Positions 8,262 to 16,245 of a DNA stretch of 64,000 nucleotides are shown piece after piece. Below the pieces are notes generated by a model, which saw only the letters and a list, made by a program, of their open reading frames with translations, did not search any database and was not told the origin of the DNA. The stretch comes from AP-15 sp036008325 (GTDB taxonomy: Bacteria; Pseudomonadota; Alphaproteobacteria; ATCC43930; CGMCC-115725). A program made the translations under genes and the position numbers. The stretch is taken from the NCBI GenBank assembly GCA_036008325.1, contig DASYNW010000088.1, positions 11,449 to 75,448 of the forward strand, given 5' to 3'. How positions within the stretch are numbered: position 1 is the stretch's first letter; the number at the start of each line of letters is the position of its first letter.

Positions 8262-8476
8262 TGGTGATGTCTGCAGACGAGCTAGCGGCTCACCTCAATC
8301 GGAACGGTTTCACGACCGGATAGGGTGAGGAATACCAAGGTGGAAGAGGTACTTATAGGTTGATCCGCGAGACTTGGCGTTGGGTTCATGATGACCTGAG
8401 ATTGGAAGATGAGGCCGTGGCCATAGCTGAGGCATTTGTCAAGCCGGATGGATCGCACGCTTGGGACACGCCATAG
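8261..8476 (+). pseudogene. Small conserved-looking protein interrupted by an in-frame TAG
   Basis: Starting at ATG 8261 or 8267 the frame reads MSADELAAHLNRNGFTTG, meets TAG at 8321-8323, and continues in the same frame as GEEYQGGRGTYRLIRETW and on to a second stop at 8474. The two halves read as one ~70-residue protein. The first part looks like a helix-turn-helix-like 'AxxLNxxGxxTGxG' element, where the residue at the stop would normally be aromatic. Similar small proteins occur in alphaproteobacteria, but I cannot name the family. Its surroundings are lower in GC than the core genes. Most likely a recently inactivated accessory gene; a base-calling error is the alternative. Confidence 0.5.
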
Positions 8477-8524
8477 TGTGTGGGTTTATCTCGACAATTC
8501 TTGGCATATTTTTGTAATCTGGGC

Positions 8525-9919
8525 TTATTCCATCGCCTTGACGATTTCCTCGGACATTTTCTTGGCGTCGCCGAACAGCATCATCGTGTTGTTGCGGTAG
8601 AACAGCTCGTTCTCGACGCCGGCGTAGCCCGAGGCCATCGAGCGTTTGACGAACAGCACCGTTTTGGCGCGCTCGACGTCGAGGATTGGCATGCCATAGA
8701 TCGGCGACGACGGATCGGTCTTGGCCGCCGGGTTGGTCACGTCGTTGGCGCCGATGACAAAGGCGACATCGGTCGCGGGAAAATCGCGGTTGATCTCGTC
8801 GAGCTCCAGGACCTCGTCATAAGGCACATTGGCTTCGGCCAACAGCACGTTCATGTGCCCCGGCATGCGCCCGGCGACCGGGTGGATCGCATAGCGCACC
8901 TTTACGCCTTCTTTTTTCAGAGTATCGGCCATCTCTCGCAACGCGTGCTGAGCCTGGGCAACCGCCATGCCGTAGCCCGGCACGATGACCACCGAACCGG
9001 CGTTCTTCAGGATGAAGGCGGCATCCTCGGCGCTGCCCGATTTGACCGAGCGGTCGCCCACCCCGGCGCCCACGGCGATCGACCCGCCCTCGGCGCCGAA
9101 GCCGCCGAGGATCACATTGACGATCGAGCGGTTCATCCCCTTGCACATGATGTAGCTGAGAATCGCGCCCGATGAGCCGACCAGCGCGCCGATGATGATC
9201 AGCAGATTGTTCGAAAGGGTAAAGCCGATGCCGCAGGCCGCCCATCCCGAATACGAGTTCAGCATCGAGATCACCACCGGCATGTCGGCCCCGCCGATCG
9301 GCAGGATCAGCAGCAAGCCCAATGCCAGCGAGACCAGCAGGATCAGCGCGAAGACCGCCGTCGCCTCGGTCGAGACGAACAACACGATCAGCAGCACGAG
9401 GAGAATCCCGAGCCCGGCGTTGAGCAGATGCTGGCCGGAGAAGACCAGCGGCCGGCCGGTGACCAGCCCTTGCAATTTGGCGAATGCGACGATCGAGCCG
9501 GTAAAGGTGATGGCCCCGATCGCCATGCCAATCGACATCTCGACCAGGCTCTCGGCGTGGATCGCGCCACGAACCCCGATCCCATAATCTTCCGGCGCGC
9601 TGAAGGCGGCGAGAGCGACGCAGACCGCGGCGAGGCCCACCAGACTGTGGAACGCCGCCACCAATTGCGGCAGCGCCGTCATGTGGATGCGCAGCGCGAT
9701 ATAGGTGCCGACAGCGCCGCCGATCACGATCCCGAGCACGATCAGCCAATAGCTGACGACGTGCGGGGTCGAGAGGGTGGTGAGGATGGCGATCACCATC
9801 CCGGCAATGCCGTAGAAATTGCCGGCGCGCGCGGTTTGCGGCGAGGACAGCCCGCGCAGCGCCAGGATGAAGCAGATCGAAGCGATCAGATAGAAGAAGG
9901 CCGAAAGGTTTTGGCTCAC
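8525..9919 (-). CDS. pntB: NAD(P) transhydrogenase subunit beta
   Basis: 464-residue subunit of the proton-pumping transhydrogenase. The N-terminal ~260 residues form about nine membrane segments (start MSQNLSAFFYLIASICFILA). The C-terminal NADP-binding domain III carries IVPGYGMAVAQAQHA, the conserved GYGMAVAQAQ loop, and later the VIGANDVTNPAA and MPILDVERAKTV segments. It completes the pntAA-pntAB-pntB order, starting 10 bases after pntAB. Together the three subunits reduce NADP with NADH using the proton gradient. Length is normal and no key segment is missing. Confidence 0.97.
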   Translation of the reverse strand: MSQNLSAFFYLIASICFILALRGLSSPQTARAGNFYGIAGMVIAILTTLSTPHVVSYWLIVLGIVIGGAVGTYIALRIHMTALPQLVAAFHSLVGLAAVCVALAAFSAPEDYGIGVRGAIHAESLVEMSIGMAIGAITFTGSIVAFAKLQGLVTGRPLVFSGQHLLNAGLGILLVLLIVLFVSTEATAVFALILLVSLALGLLLILPIGGADMPVVISMLNSYSGWAACGIGFTLSNNLLIIIGALVGSSGAILSYIMCKGMNRSIVNVILGGFGAEGGSIAVGAGVGDRSVKSGSAEDAAFILKNAGSVVIVPGYGMAVAQAQHALREMADTLKKEGVKVRYAIHPVAGRMPGHMNVLLAEANVPYDEVLELDEINRDFPATDVAFVIGANDVTNPAAKTDPSSPIYGMPILDVERAKTVLFVKRSMASGYAGVENELFYRNNTMMLFGDAKKMSEEIVKAME

Positions 9920-9929
9920 CGCCGCCCCG

Positions 9930-10337
9930 CTATTTCTTTCGTTGGAACATCTGGAGCATGCGCTGGGTCACGATAAAGCCGCCGAATATGTTGACCGCGG
10001 CCAGGGTGACCGCGACAAAACCCGCAGTCTTTGCAAAGCTGAGCCCGAGCGGGCCGGCGGCGATCAGCGCACCGACGATGATCACGCTCGAAATCGCGTT
10101 GGTTACACTCATCAGCGGCGAGTGCAGCGCCGGGGTCACCCGCCAGACGACGTGGTAGCCGACAAACACCGCGAGCACGAAGATCGTCAGCTCGAAGACA
10201 AAGGGCGCCCCGCCTGTCGCCGCTGGCGTCGGTTGCGCCCCCAATTGCCGGGCCATCGCGTCGAGATTGTGCGCGAGCGTGCCGGCATCGCCGGCAAGCT
10301 CCCTGGCGCGCTCGGCCAGAGAGGCGGGGTCCGCCAT
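9930..10337 (-). CDS. pntAB: NAD(P) transhydrogenase subunit alpha 2
   Basis: 135-residue membrane subunit, the equivalent of the C-terminal membrane part of the fused PntA of enterobacteria. After a ~45-residue charged N-terminus it has three to four membrane segments with HSPLMSVTNAISSVIIVGAL, the conserved HxPLMSxTNAISxxI motif, and ends with TQRMLQMFQRKK. The split of the alpha subunit into two genes is usual in alphaproteobacteria such as Rhodospirillum. It is the middle gene of the pnt operon. Confidence 0.95.
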   Translation of the reverse strand: MADPASLAERARELAGDAGTLAHNLDAMARQLGAQPTPAATGGAPFVFELTIFVLAVFVGYHVVWRVTPALHSPLMSVTNAISSVIIVGALIAAGPLGLSFAKTAGFVAVTLAAVNIFGGFIVTQRMLQMFQRKK

Positions 10338-10348
10338 CCATGTCTCCG

Positions 10349-11542
10349 TCAGTTGTTGGGGTTCGATGCCGGGGTGGCCGGGGTCGCAGCCGGTGGGGGC
10401 GCCAGCGCCGGATTGACCACCGCCCCATCGCGGGTCAGCAAGGTCGCTCGGACGATCTCGTCGTCGACATCGATTGCCAACTGCCCGTCCTTGCTGACGA
10501 GCAGGGATAAAAAAGACAACAGGTTGCGGGCGTAGAGCTGGCTCGCATCGGCGGCGATCCGAGACGGCATGTTGACATGCCCGATAATCTTGACGCCGCT
10601 GGCGGTGGTGACGACCTCGCCCGGCCGGCTGCCCTCGACATTGCCGCCCGCCTCGACCGCAAGATCGACGACTACCGAGCCCGGGGCCAATTCGGCGAGC
10701 ATGGCTTCGGTCAGCAGCACCGGCGCGCGGCGACCGGGAATGAGCGCGGTGCAGATCACGACATCGGTGCGTTTCAGCGCCTCGGTGATCTTTTCGCGCT
10801 GCCGGCGCTGGTAGTCCTCGCCCATCTCGCGGGCATAGCCCTGCGTCGTCTCGGCCGAACTGGCGAGCGCATCATCGACGGTAATGAAGGCCGCCCCGAG
10901 GCTCTCGACCTGTTCCTTGGCGACGGCGCGCACGTCGGTCGCCGAGACGATTGCCCCGAGGCGGCGCGCGGTGGCAATCGCCTGCAAACCGGCAACGCCG
11001 GCGCCCATCACCAGCACCCGCGCCGCCTTGATCGTGCCGGCCGCGGTCATCATCAGCGGAAAAGCGCGGCCAAACTCGTCGGCAGCGTCGATCACCGCCT
11101 TGTACCCGGCGAGATTCGCCTGCGACGACAGAACATCCATCGCCTGAGCGCGGGTGATCCGCGGCAGGAGCTCCATGGCAAAGGCGGTGATCCCGGCGCG
11201 GGCATAGCCCTCGATCTCAGCAAGGCTGCGATACGGCTGCAACAGGCCGATCAGCACCGCACCCGGCTTCAAGCATATGAGCTCGTCGACCTCTGCTTCG
11301 CCGGAGTTCGTCGGGGGCTGCACCTTGAGCACGATGTCGGCGTCCGCCAGCGCCGTCGCCGGGTCCGCCGCGATCGTCGCGCCGGCCGCGGCATAGGCCG
11401 CGTCGGTAAAGCCGGCGGCTTCGCCGGCGCCGCGTTCGGCGACGACTGCGAGCCCCATCGCCGCCATCCGCTTGACCGTGTCGGGCGAGGCCGCGACGCG
11501 GCGCTCATGCGCCCGTCTTTCTTTGATGACGGCAACCTTCAT
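10349..11542 (-). CDS. pntAA: NAD(P) transhydrogenase subunit alpha 1
   Basis: 397-residue soluble NAD(H)-binding domain I. ATG at 11542 begins MKVAVIKERRAHERRVAASP. The Rossmann loop VMGAGVAGLQAIATARRLGA is at about 170-190, and GYAREMGEDYQRRQ is the mobile-loop region next to the nucleotide. A Pro/Ala-rich tail (ALAPPPAATPATPA) ends the protein, as is common where the subunit is separate. A longer upstream frame is rejected because the family starts at this ATG. First gene of the operon. Confidence 0.95.
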   Translation of the reverse strand: MKVAVIKERRAHERRVAASPDTVKRMAAMGLAVVAERGAGEAAGFTDAAYAAAGATIAADPATALADADIVLKVQPPTNSGEAEVDELICLKPGAVLIGLLQPYRSLAEIEGYARAGITAFAMELLPRITRAQAMDVLSSQANLAGYKAVIDAADEFGRAFPLMMTAAGTIKAARVLVMGAGVAGLQAIATARRLGAIVSATDVRAVAKEQVESLGAAFITVDDALASSAETTQGYAREMGEDYQRRQREKITEALKRTDVVICTALIPGRRAPVLLTEAMLAELAPGSVVVDLAVEAGGNVEGSRPGEVVTTASGVKIIGHVNMPSRIAADASQLYARNLLSFLSLLVSKDGQLAIDVDDEIVRATLLTRDGAVVNPALAPPPAATPATPASNPNN

Positions 11543-11861
11543 CGAGCGGCTGTTCCTGAATGGGCCTGCCGGCGGGTTTGCACAATGCCGCGATGGCCCA
11601 GATTTGTGAAGAGCGAACCCCGCCCTCGGGTTCACCGTCATGGGCGGCGCCGCGGCCGCAGCGGGCCCGGCGCGGTTCGGCCGACGGCCACGCAAGGGTG
11701 CAAGCCGTCGTCCTTTCGTCCGCTTTCGCCACCGTGCTAGGTTGCCCCGGCGAACCGCTCTGGTGCGGGCGTGCAAACGTCTGATAGCGCGGCGGCTCGG
11801 GGCGAGCAATCGAGGAGCCTCGCAACTGGGCTTCGCCGGGAATAACCCTTGGGGAGATACG
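11543..11861. other. Intergenic region between divergent pntAA and sigma factor gene
   Basis: 319 bases separating two divergent units, so it must hold promoters for both. I see no recognisable operator, and the long open frames across it look like codon-composition artefacts. A GGGGAG ribosome binding site ends it, directly before the TTG start at 11862. Confidence 0.5.
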
Positions 11862-12464
11862 TTGTCATTGCAGCACAGATCGGCGGAGCACAGATCGGCG
11901 GGGTCCCCGGCACGTCCGAGCGCGGACGAGGATCCGGACGGGCGTCGGTTCGGCGACCAGCTGATCGCGGTGCTGCCGCGGCTTCGGCGCTTCGCGCGCG
12001 GGCTGACGGGGTCCGCCGTCGAGGCTGACGATCTGGTTCAGGCAGCCTGCGAGCGCGCCCTCGCCCGCCGCCATCAATTCCAGGAGGGCACCCGGTTCGA
12101 CAGCTGGATGTTCCGCATCGTACAGACGATATGGATCGATCAAATTCGCTCGCGCGACGTGCGCAAAGAAGATGGCGATATCGGCGAGGACCGGCTCGGC
12201 TCGGACGAGTCGGTCCGCCGGGTCGAGGCCCGGCTGGCCCTCGACGAAGTGCGACGCGCCGTCGATCGCCTACCGCTGGATCAGCGCGCGGCGCTGCTGT
12301 TGGTGACGGTCGATGGGCTCAGCTACAAGGAGGCTGCCGAGGTGGCCCAGGTGCCGGTCGGAACGATAATGAGCCGCCTCGCCCGCGCGCGGATCGCGTT
12401 GCAGCTCCAGCTGGAAACCGCTGGCGGGATGCGCAGGAGTAGGAAGGATGCAGAAGCGCAGTGA
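11862..12464 (+). CDS. ECF-type sigma factor with adjoining anti-sigma gene
   Basis: 200-residue sigma-70 family regulator. A TTG at 11862 is chosen because GGGGAG lies seven bases upstream. Region 2 shows LRRFARGLTGSAVEADDLVQ and then DSWMFRIVQTIWIDQIRSRD. Region 4 shows LPLDQRAALLLVTVDGLSYKEAAEV and PVGTIMSRLARARIAL, the helix-turn-helix. The first ~25 residues are an unconserved extension built on a 15-bp tandem duplication (HRSAE-HRSAG). It overlaps the downstream anti-sigma gene by 17 bases, a typical regulator pair. Target promoters are unknown. Confidence 0.9.
   Translation: MSLQHRSAEHRSAGSPARPSADEDPDGRRFGDQLIAVLPRLRRFARGLTGSAVEADDLVQAACERALARRHQFQEGTRFDSWMFRIVQTIWIDQIRSRDVRKEDGDIGEDRLGSDESVRRVEARLALDEVRRAVDRLPLDQRAALLLVTVDGLSYKEAAEVAQVPVGTIMSRLARARIALQLQLETAGGMRRSRKDAEAQ
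11873..11902 (+). repeat. 15-bp tandem duplication at the start of the sigma gene
   Basis: Two adjacent copies of GCACAGATCGGCGG followed by A or G, in frame, add five codons (HRSAx) twice near the N-terminus of the ECF sigma factor. It is probably a replication-slippage product; it lies upstream of the conserved region 2. Confidence 0.8.
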
Positions 12465-13317
12465 CGACCGTCTCGTCGCCTATCTAGATGGCGAGCTCGA
12501 GCCGGCCGAGCAGCGCGAAGTCGACGCCCTGCTCGACAGCGACCCGGCCCTGAGCGACCAGTTGGCGGCGCTGGCGCTCTCGGCAAGGCTGGTGCGTCGC
12601 GCTTTCGACGACGTGCTGCACGAACCCTTACCCGACCGTCTGATCGCGGCAGCTCGCGGACAGCCACTTGCCGGCGGAACCGGCCCCCGAGCCGTGCCGA
12701 CGCGGCGGCGAGCGGGAGTCGCGCGATTACCGCGATGGAGCGTCGGGCTGCCGATCGCCGCCTCGTTGGCCGGCCTGCTCGCCGGTGGCGGCGCCACCTA
12801 TTTCGGCGTCGGCAAATTCATCCCAGGAAGCCCCGGCGCTGCCCTCGGGCGGCCGGCAATCGAGGCGGCAGTCGCCGACAATCTCTGGCTCGACAACGCC
12901 GCCGGTTACTTCAAGCTGTTCGTCAGCGCCGGCGACAACTCGCTGATCGACGTTCCCGCTACCGGCGACCCACGCCAGGCGCTGCAAAAGATCAGCCAGA
13001 GCTTGCCGCAACAGGTGCGCCTGCCCGACCTCAAACCGTGGGGCCTCAATTTTCGCGGCGCGCGGTTGATCGTCGTCGACGGACGTCCGGCAGCCCAGCT
13101 CGTCTATACGACCAACAACAAGGCGATCGGCCCGTTGGCTCTGATCATCGGGTCCTTAAACCAGCCGGACATCCCGCCGACTTTTGAGCGCCGCCAGGAC
13201 GTCAACCTGATCTACTGGCGGCATCAAGGTCGCGCCTATGCCCTCGTCGGCCAGGCAAACATCGGCTATCTGTGGGGCATCGGCAACGACGTCGCTTGGC
13301 AGCTCGACGCGATCTGA
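12448..13317 (+). CDS. Membrane-anchored anti-sigma factor
   Basis: 289 residues. The N-terminal cytoplasmic part has DDRLVAYLDGELEPAEQREVDALL, the anti-sigma helix pattern, and FDDVLHEPLPDRLI, a motif shared by alphaproteobacterial anti-sigma proteins. No HxxxCxxC zinc motif is present. One membrane segment follows a basic stretch (about residues 93-118, LPIAASLAGLLAGGGATYFG). The ~170-residue C-terminal part would be periplasmic and is the likely sensor. The 17-base overlap with the ECF sigma gene argues for a dedicated pair. The signal sensed is unknown. Confidence 0.82.
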   Translation: MQKRSDDRLVAYLDGELEPAEQREVDALLDSDPALSDQLAALALSARLVRRAFDDVLHEPLPDRLIAAARGQPLAGGTGPRAVPTRRRAGVARLPRWSVGLPIAASLAGLLAGGGATYFGVGKFIPGSPGAALGRPAIEAAVADNLWLDNAAGYFKLFVSAGDNSLIDVPATGDPRQALQKISQSLPQQVRLPDLKPWGLNFRGARLIVVDGRPAAQLVYTTNNKAIGPLALIIGSLNQPDIPPTFERRQDVNLIYWRHQGRAYALVGQANIGYLWGIGNDVAWQLDAI

Positions 13318-13714
13318 GCGGGGTCGTTGATCGGGTGCGAGGGGGAGCCGCGGCGCGGTCAGCCAGCACGCCAAGGCAGGATCCCCCGCCGTGGCGGAGC
13401 CCGGCGTGGGGCCCTTGGACAATTCCGGCGTCGAGGGAATTAGGCGCGTACCCGCTCCAGCACGACCGCGTTGCCGGTGTCAAAAGCCGCTGCGGTAAAG
13501 CCGGCTCGAGCAAGCGCGCTGAGCGTCGCGCCGCCGGCTACCAGGACAGAAGATTTTCTGGACGGTTTAAGGTGAATCGGGCATGATCGGACGGCTGTCG
13601 CTCCACCGGAACTTTGGCATCGAGCCTCTTCTACTTATCTAAGTGTAGATGCGGTCGAGCTCCCGCTGACGACGCTCAAAACATCAGCCAAGTATCGACA
13701 AGAAAGGCTAAGCA
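13318..13714. other. Intergenic region upstream of the aconitase gene
   Basis: 397 bases. The last ~100 bases are more AT-rich (CTTCTACTTATCTAAGTGTAG) and probably contain the aconitase promoter; AGAAAGG precedes its ATG. On the minus strand, 13440-13580 has a frame ending ...FDTGNAVVLERVRA that reads like a protein C-terminus, but it has no start and I cannot assign it. Nothing else is recognised. Confidence 0.4.
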
Positions 13715-15988
13715 ATGGTTTCGATCGAATCGACCCCGGAAATGGCCGCTGCCGTCTATGCTACCATGACGCGCAGTCTTGCAGTCGTCCGCCGCCGGCT
13801 CGATAAACCGTTGACCCTGGCGGACAAGGTGTTGCTCGGGCATCTCGACGACCCGGAACACCAGGAGCTCAAGCCCGGCGACAGCTATCTGCAGCTACGT
13901 CCCGACCGCGTGGTGTTTCAAGACGTGCTCGGGCAGACCGGCCTTTTGCAGTTCATGCAGACGCGGCGCGACAAGGTCGCGGTCCCGGCCACGATACATT
14001 GCGACCACCTGATCCAGGCGCGGGTCGAGGGCGCCGCGGATCTGCGCGAATCGCTCGCCGAAAACAAGGAAGTTTATGATTTCCTGCGCTCGGCGGCGGC
14101 GAAATTCGGGCTGGGGTTCTGGGGTCCCGGCGCCGGCATCATCCATCAGGTGGTGCTAGAAAACTACGCGTTTCCGGGCGAGCTGATCATCGGAACCGAC
14201 TCGCACACGCCCAATGCCGGTGGTCTCGGCGCCTGCTCGGTCGGGGTCGGCGGCGCCGACGCGGTCGAGGTCATCGCCGGGCTGCCCTGGGAGGTGCTCT
14301 ATCCCCGTCATATCGCGGTCTATTTGACCGGGGAGCTCAACGGCTGGACCGCGCCCAAGGATGTGATCCTGTTCGTCGCCGGCCAGCTGACCGTCTCCGG
14401 CGCCACCAACGCCATCGTCGAATATATCGGCCCAGGCGCGCGCACGATCAGCGCCACCGGCAAGGCCACCATCACCAACATGGGCGCCGAACTCGGCGCC
14501 ACGACCTCGATGTTCCCGGCCGACGAGCGCATGGCCCGCTACCTGCGCGCCACCGGCAAGGCTGCGCTGGTGCCGCTCGTCGAGCAGCATCGGGCGCTGT
14601 TGGAGCCGGACAAGGAGGTCGAGGCCGACCCCGGCAAATATTACGACCGGGTCGTCGAGCTCGACCTCTCGAAGCTCGAACCCTACATCGTCGGCCCGCA
14701 TTCGCCGGACCGCGCGCGCCCGATCTCGCGACTCGCCGCTGAGGTCGCCGACGCGAAGAACGGGTTCATCGACCAGATCTCGACCGCGCTGATCGGCAGC
14801 TGCACCAATTCTTCCTACGAGGACATGAGCCGGGCAGCCGACGTCGCCGAACAGGCCAAGGCGCACGGGCTGAAGACAGGCGTGCCGTTTCTGGTGACGC
14901 CGGGTTCCGAGCAGGTGCGCGCGACGATTGAGCGCGACGGTCAAATGCAATCGCTGAAAGACATCGACGGCACCGTGCTGGCCAACGCCTGCGGCCCGTG
15001 CATCGGCCAATGGCGCCGCTCCGCGGCAGAGGGCGCGGTGCCGAACACGATCGTCACCTCGTACAACCGCAATTTCCCGCGTCGCAACGACGGGCAGCCG
15101 ACGACGATGAACTTCATCGGCAGCCCGGAGATCGTGACCGCGATGGCGCTGGCCGGGCGGCTGTCGTTCAACCCGCTCACCGACAATGTGACCGACAGCG
15201 CCGGTAAATCGTTCCGGCTCGATCCGCCGAAACCTGCCCCCGACGTGCCGTCAAAAAACTTCGAGCGCGGCCACGCGACCTACATCGCCCCGCCCGAGGA
15301 CGGCAGCAGCATCACCCTAGCGGTCGATCCTAAGAGCGAACGGTTGCAATTGATGGAGCCGTGGCTTGCATGGGACCACAAGGACTTCGTCGATTGCCCG
15401 GTATTGATCAAGACCGAGGGCAAGACCACGACCGACCACATTTCCCCAGCCGGCCCGTGGCTGCGCTACCGCGGCCATCTCGACAAGTTCAGCGACAATA
15501 TGTTCATGGGCGCAACCAACGCTTTTAATGGCGAGGCCGGGACCGGCATTGATGTGCTGTCGGGCGAGAAAAGCGTGGCGATCGCCAACATTGCCCGCGA
15601 CTACAAGGCGCACGGGGTCAAATGGGTGGCGATTGGCGACCATAATTACGGCGAGGGTTCGAGCCGCGAGCATGCAGCGCTGTCGCCGCGCCTGCTCGGC
15701 GGCTGTGCGGTCATCGCGCGCAGCTTCGCCCGCATTCACGAGTCGAATTTGAAAAAGCAGGGTCTGTTGGCGCTGACTTTTCAGAACCCGGCGGATTACG
15801 ACCGCATCCGCGCCGACGATCGTCTGAGCCTCGTCGGGTTGGAGGAAATGGCGCCGGGCCAGCCGGTCGAGTGCCGGATCAAGCACGCCGACGGGTCGAG
15901 TGAGACCTTGCGCCTCAACCATACGTTCAGCGCATCGCAACTCGAATGGTTTCGCAAAGGTTCCGCGCTGAACCTCTTCCACCACTAA
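13715..15988 (+). CDS. Aconitate hydratase, mitochondrial-type
   Basis: 757-residue iron-sulfur enzyme interconverting citrate and isocitrate in the TCA cycle. The whole protein follows the pattern of animal/fungal mitochondrial aconitase rather than the ~890-residue bacterial AcnA. Examples are PLTLADKVLLGHLDDPEHQE, VPATIHCDHLIQARV and IIGTDSHTPNAGGLG. The cluster cysteines are in GSCTNSSYEDM and NACGPCIGQW. The swivel domain with GDHNYGEGSSREHAA and the ending HTFSASQLEWFRKGSALN also match. ATG at 13715 follows AGAAAGG. It is monocistronic. The family call is firm; how unusual it is in this lineage is an inference. Confidence 0.95.
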   Translation: MVSIESTPEMAAAVYATMTRSLAVVRRRLDKPLTLADKVLLGHLDDPEHQELKPGDSYLQLRPDRVVFQDVLGQTGLLQFMQTRRDKVAVPATIHCDHLIQARVEGAADLRESLAENKEVYDFLRSAAAKFGLGFWGPGAGIIHQVVLENYAFPGELIIGTDSHTPNAGGLGACSVGVGGADAVEVIAGLPWEVLYPRHIAVYLTGELNGWTAPKDVILFVAGQLTVSGATNAIVEYIGPGARTISATGKATITNMGAELGATTSMFPADERMARYLRATGKAALVPLVEQHRALLEPDKEVEADPGKYYDRVVELDLSKLEPYIVGPHSPDRARPISRLAAEVADAKNGFIDQISTALIGSCTNSSYEDMSRAADVAEQAKAHGLKTGVPFLVTPGSEQVRATIERDGQMQSLKDIDGTVLANACGPCIGQWRRSAAEGAVPNTIVTSYNRNFPRRNDGQPTTMNFIGSPEIVTAMALAGRLSFNPLTDNVTDSAGKSFRLDPPKPAPDVPSKNFERGHATYIAPPEDGSSITLAVDPKSERLQLMEPWLAWDHKDFVDCPVLIKTEGKTTTDHISPAGPWLRYRGHLDKFSDNMFMGATNAFNGEAGTGIDVLSGEKSVAIANIARDYKAHGVKWVAIGDHNYGEGSSREHAALSPRLLGGCAVIARSFARIHESNLKKQGLLALTFQNPADYDRIRADDRLSLVGLEEMAPGQPVECRIKHADGSSETLRLNHTFSASQLEWFRKGSALNLFHH

Positions 15989-16245
15989 GCGCGTAGCCGG
16001 CGTGTCGATGGTTCTCGTCTGAGCGGGGAGACCCGTCACTCTCGCCTGGCTGCGGGGTCCTCGAAGCAATAGACCGCGCGCGAACCCTCCGTTCTCCGGC
16101 GACCCTCGCGGCTTGGTGCGCCGACGCGAATCGCGCCCGGCCGGGGGTGTGGGCCTGATCCGGCTCGTGGCCCCGAGCGTGGCGGAATCCCTGGGGTTCG
16201 CCGCGCGCTGGTGAATTCCGCCGCGGCGCATGCAATATTGCCGGC

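Larger units (their letters stand above)
7760..8524. other. Lower-GC stretch without an intact gene
   Basis: 765 bases between the rpsU hairpin and the pntB stop. Base composition is visibly more AT-rich than the flanks (runs such as GGTTTAAATAAATCC and TTTTTGTAATC). The only coding-like pieces are a small reading frame broken by one TAG (8261-8476, plus strand) and a doubtful 57-codon membrane peptide (8088-8261, minus strand). No tRNA, repeat pair or transposase remnant was recognised. The stretch looks like the scar of an accessory insertion. Confidence 0.5.

Noticed and set aside
10577..11740. 387-codon open frame opposite pntAA
   Set aside because: Same type of antisense artefact; pntAA on the other strand has complete family motifs.
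13440..13580. Minus-strand frame ending FDTGNAVVLERVRA that reads like a protein C-terminus
   Set aside because: No start codon, no partner sequence upstream and no family I can name. Chance open frames are common at this GC, so it is only mentioned in the intergenic entry.
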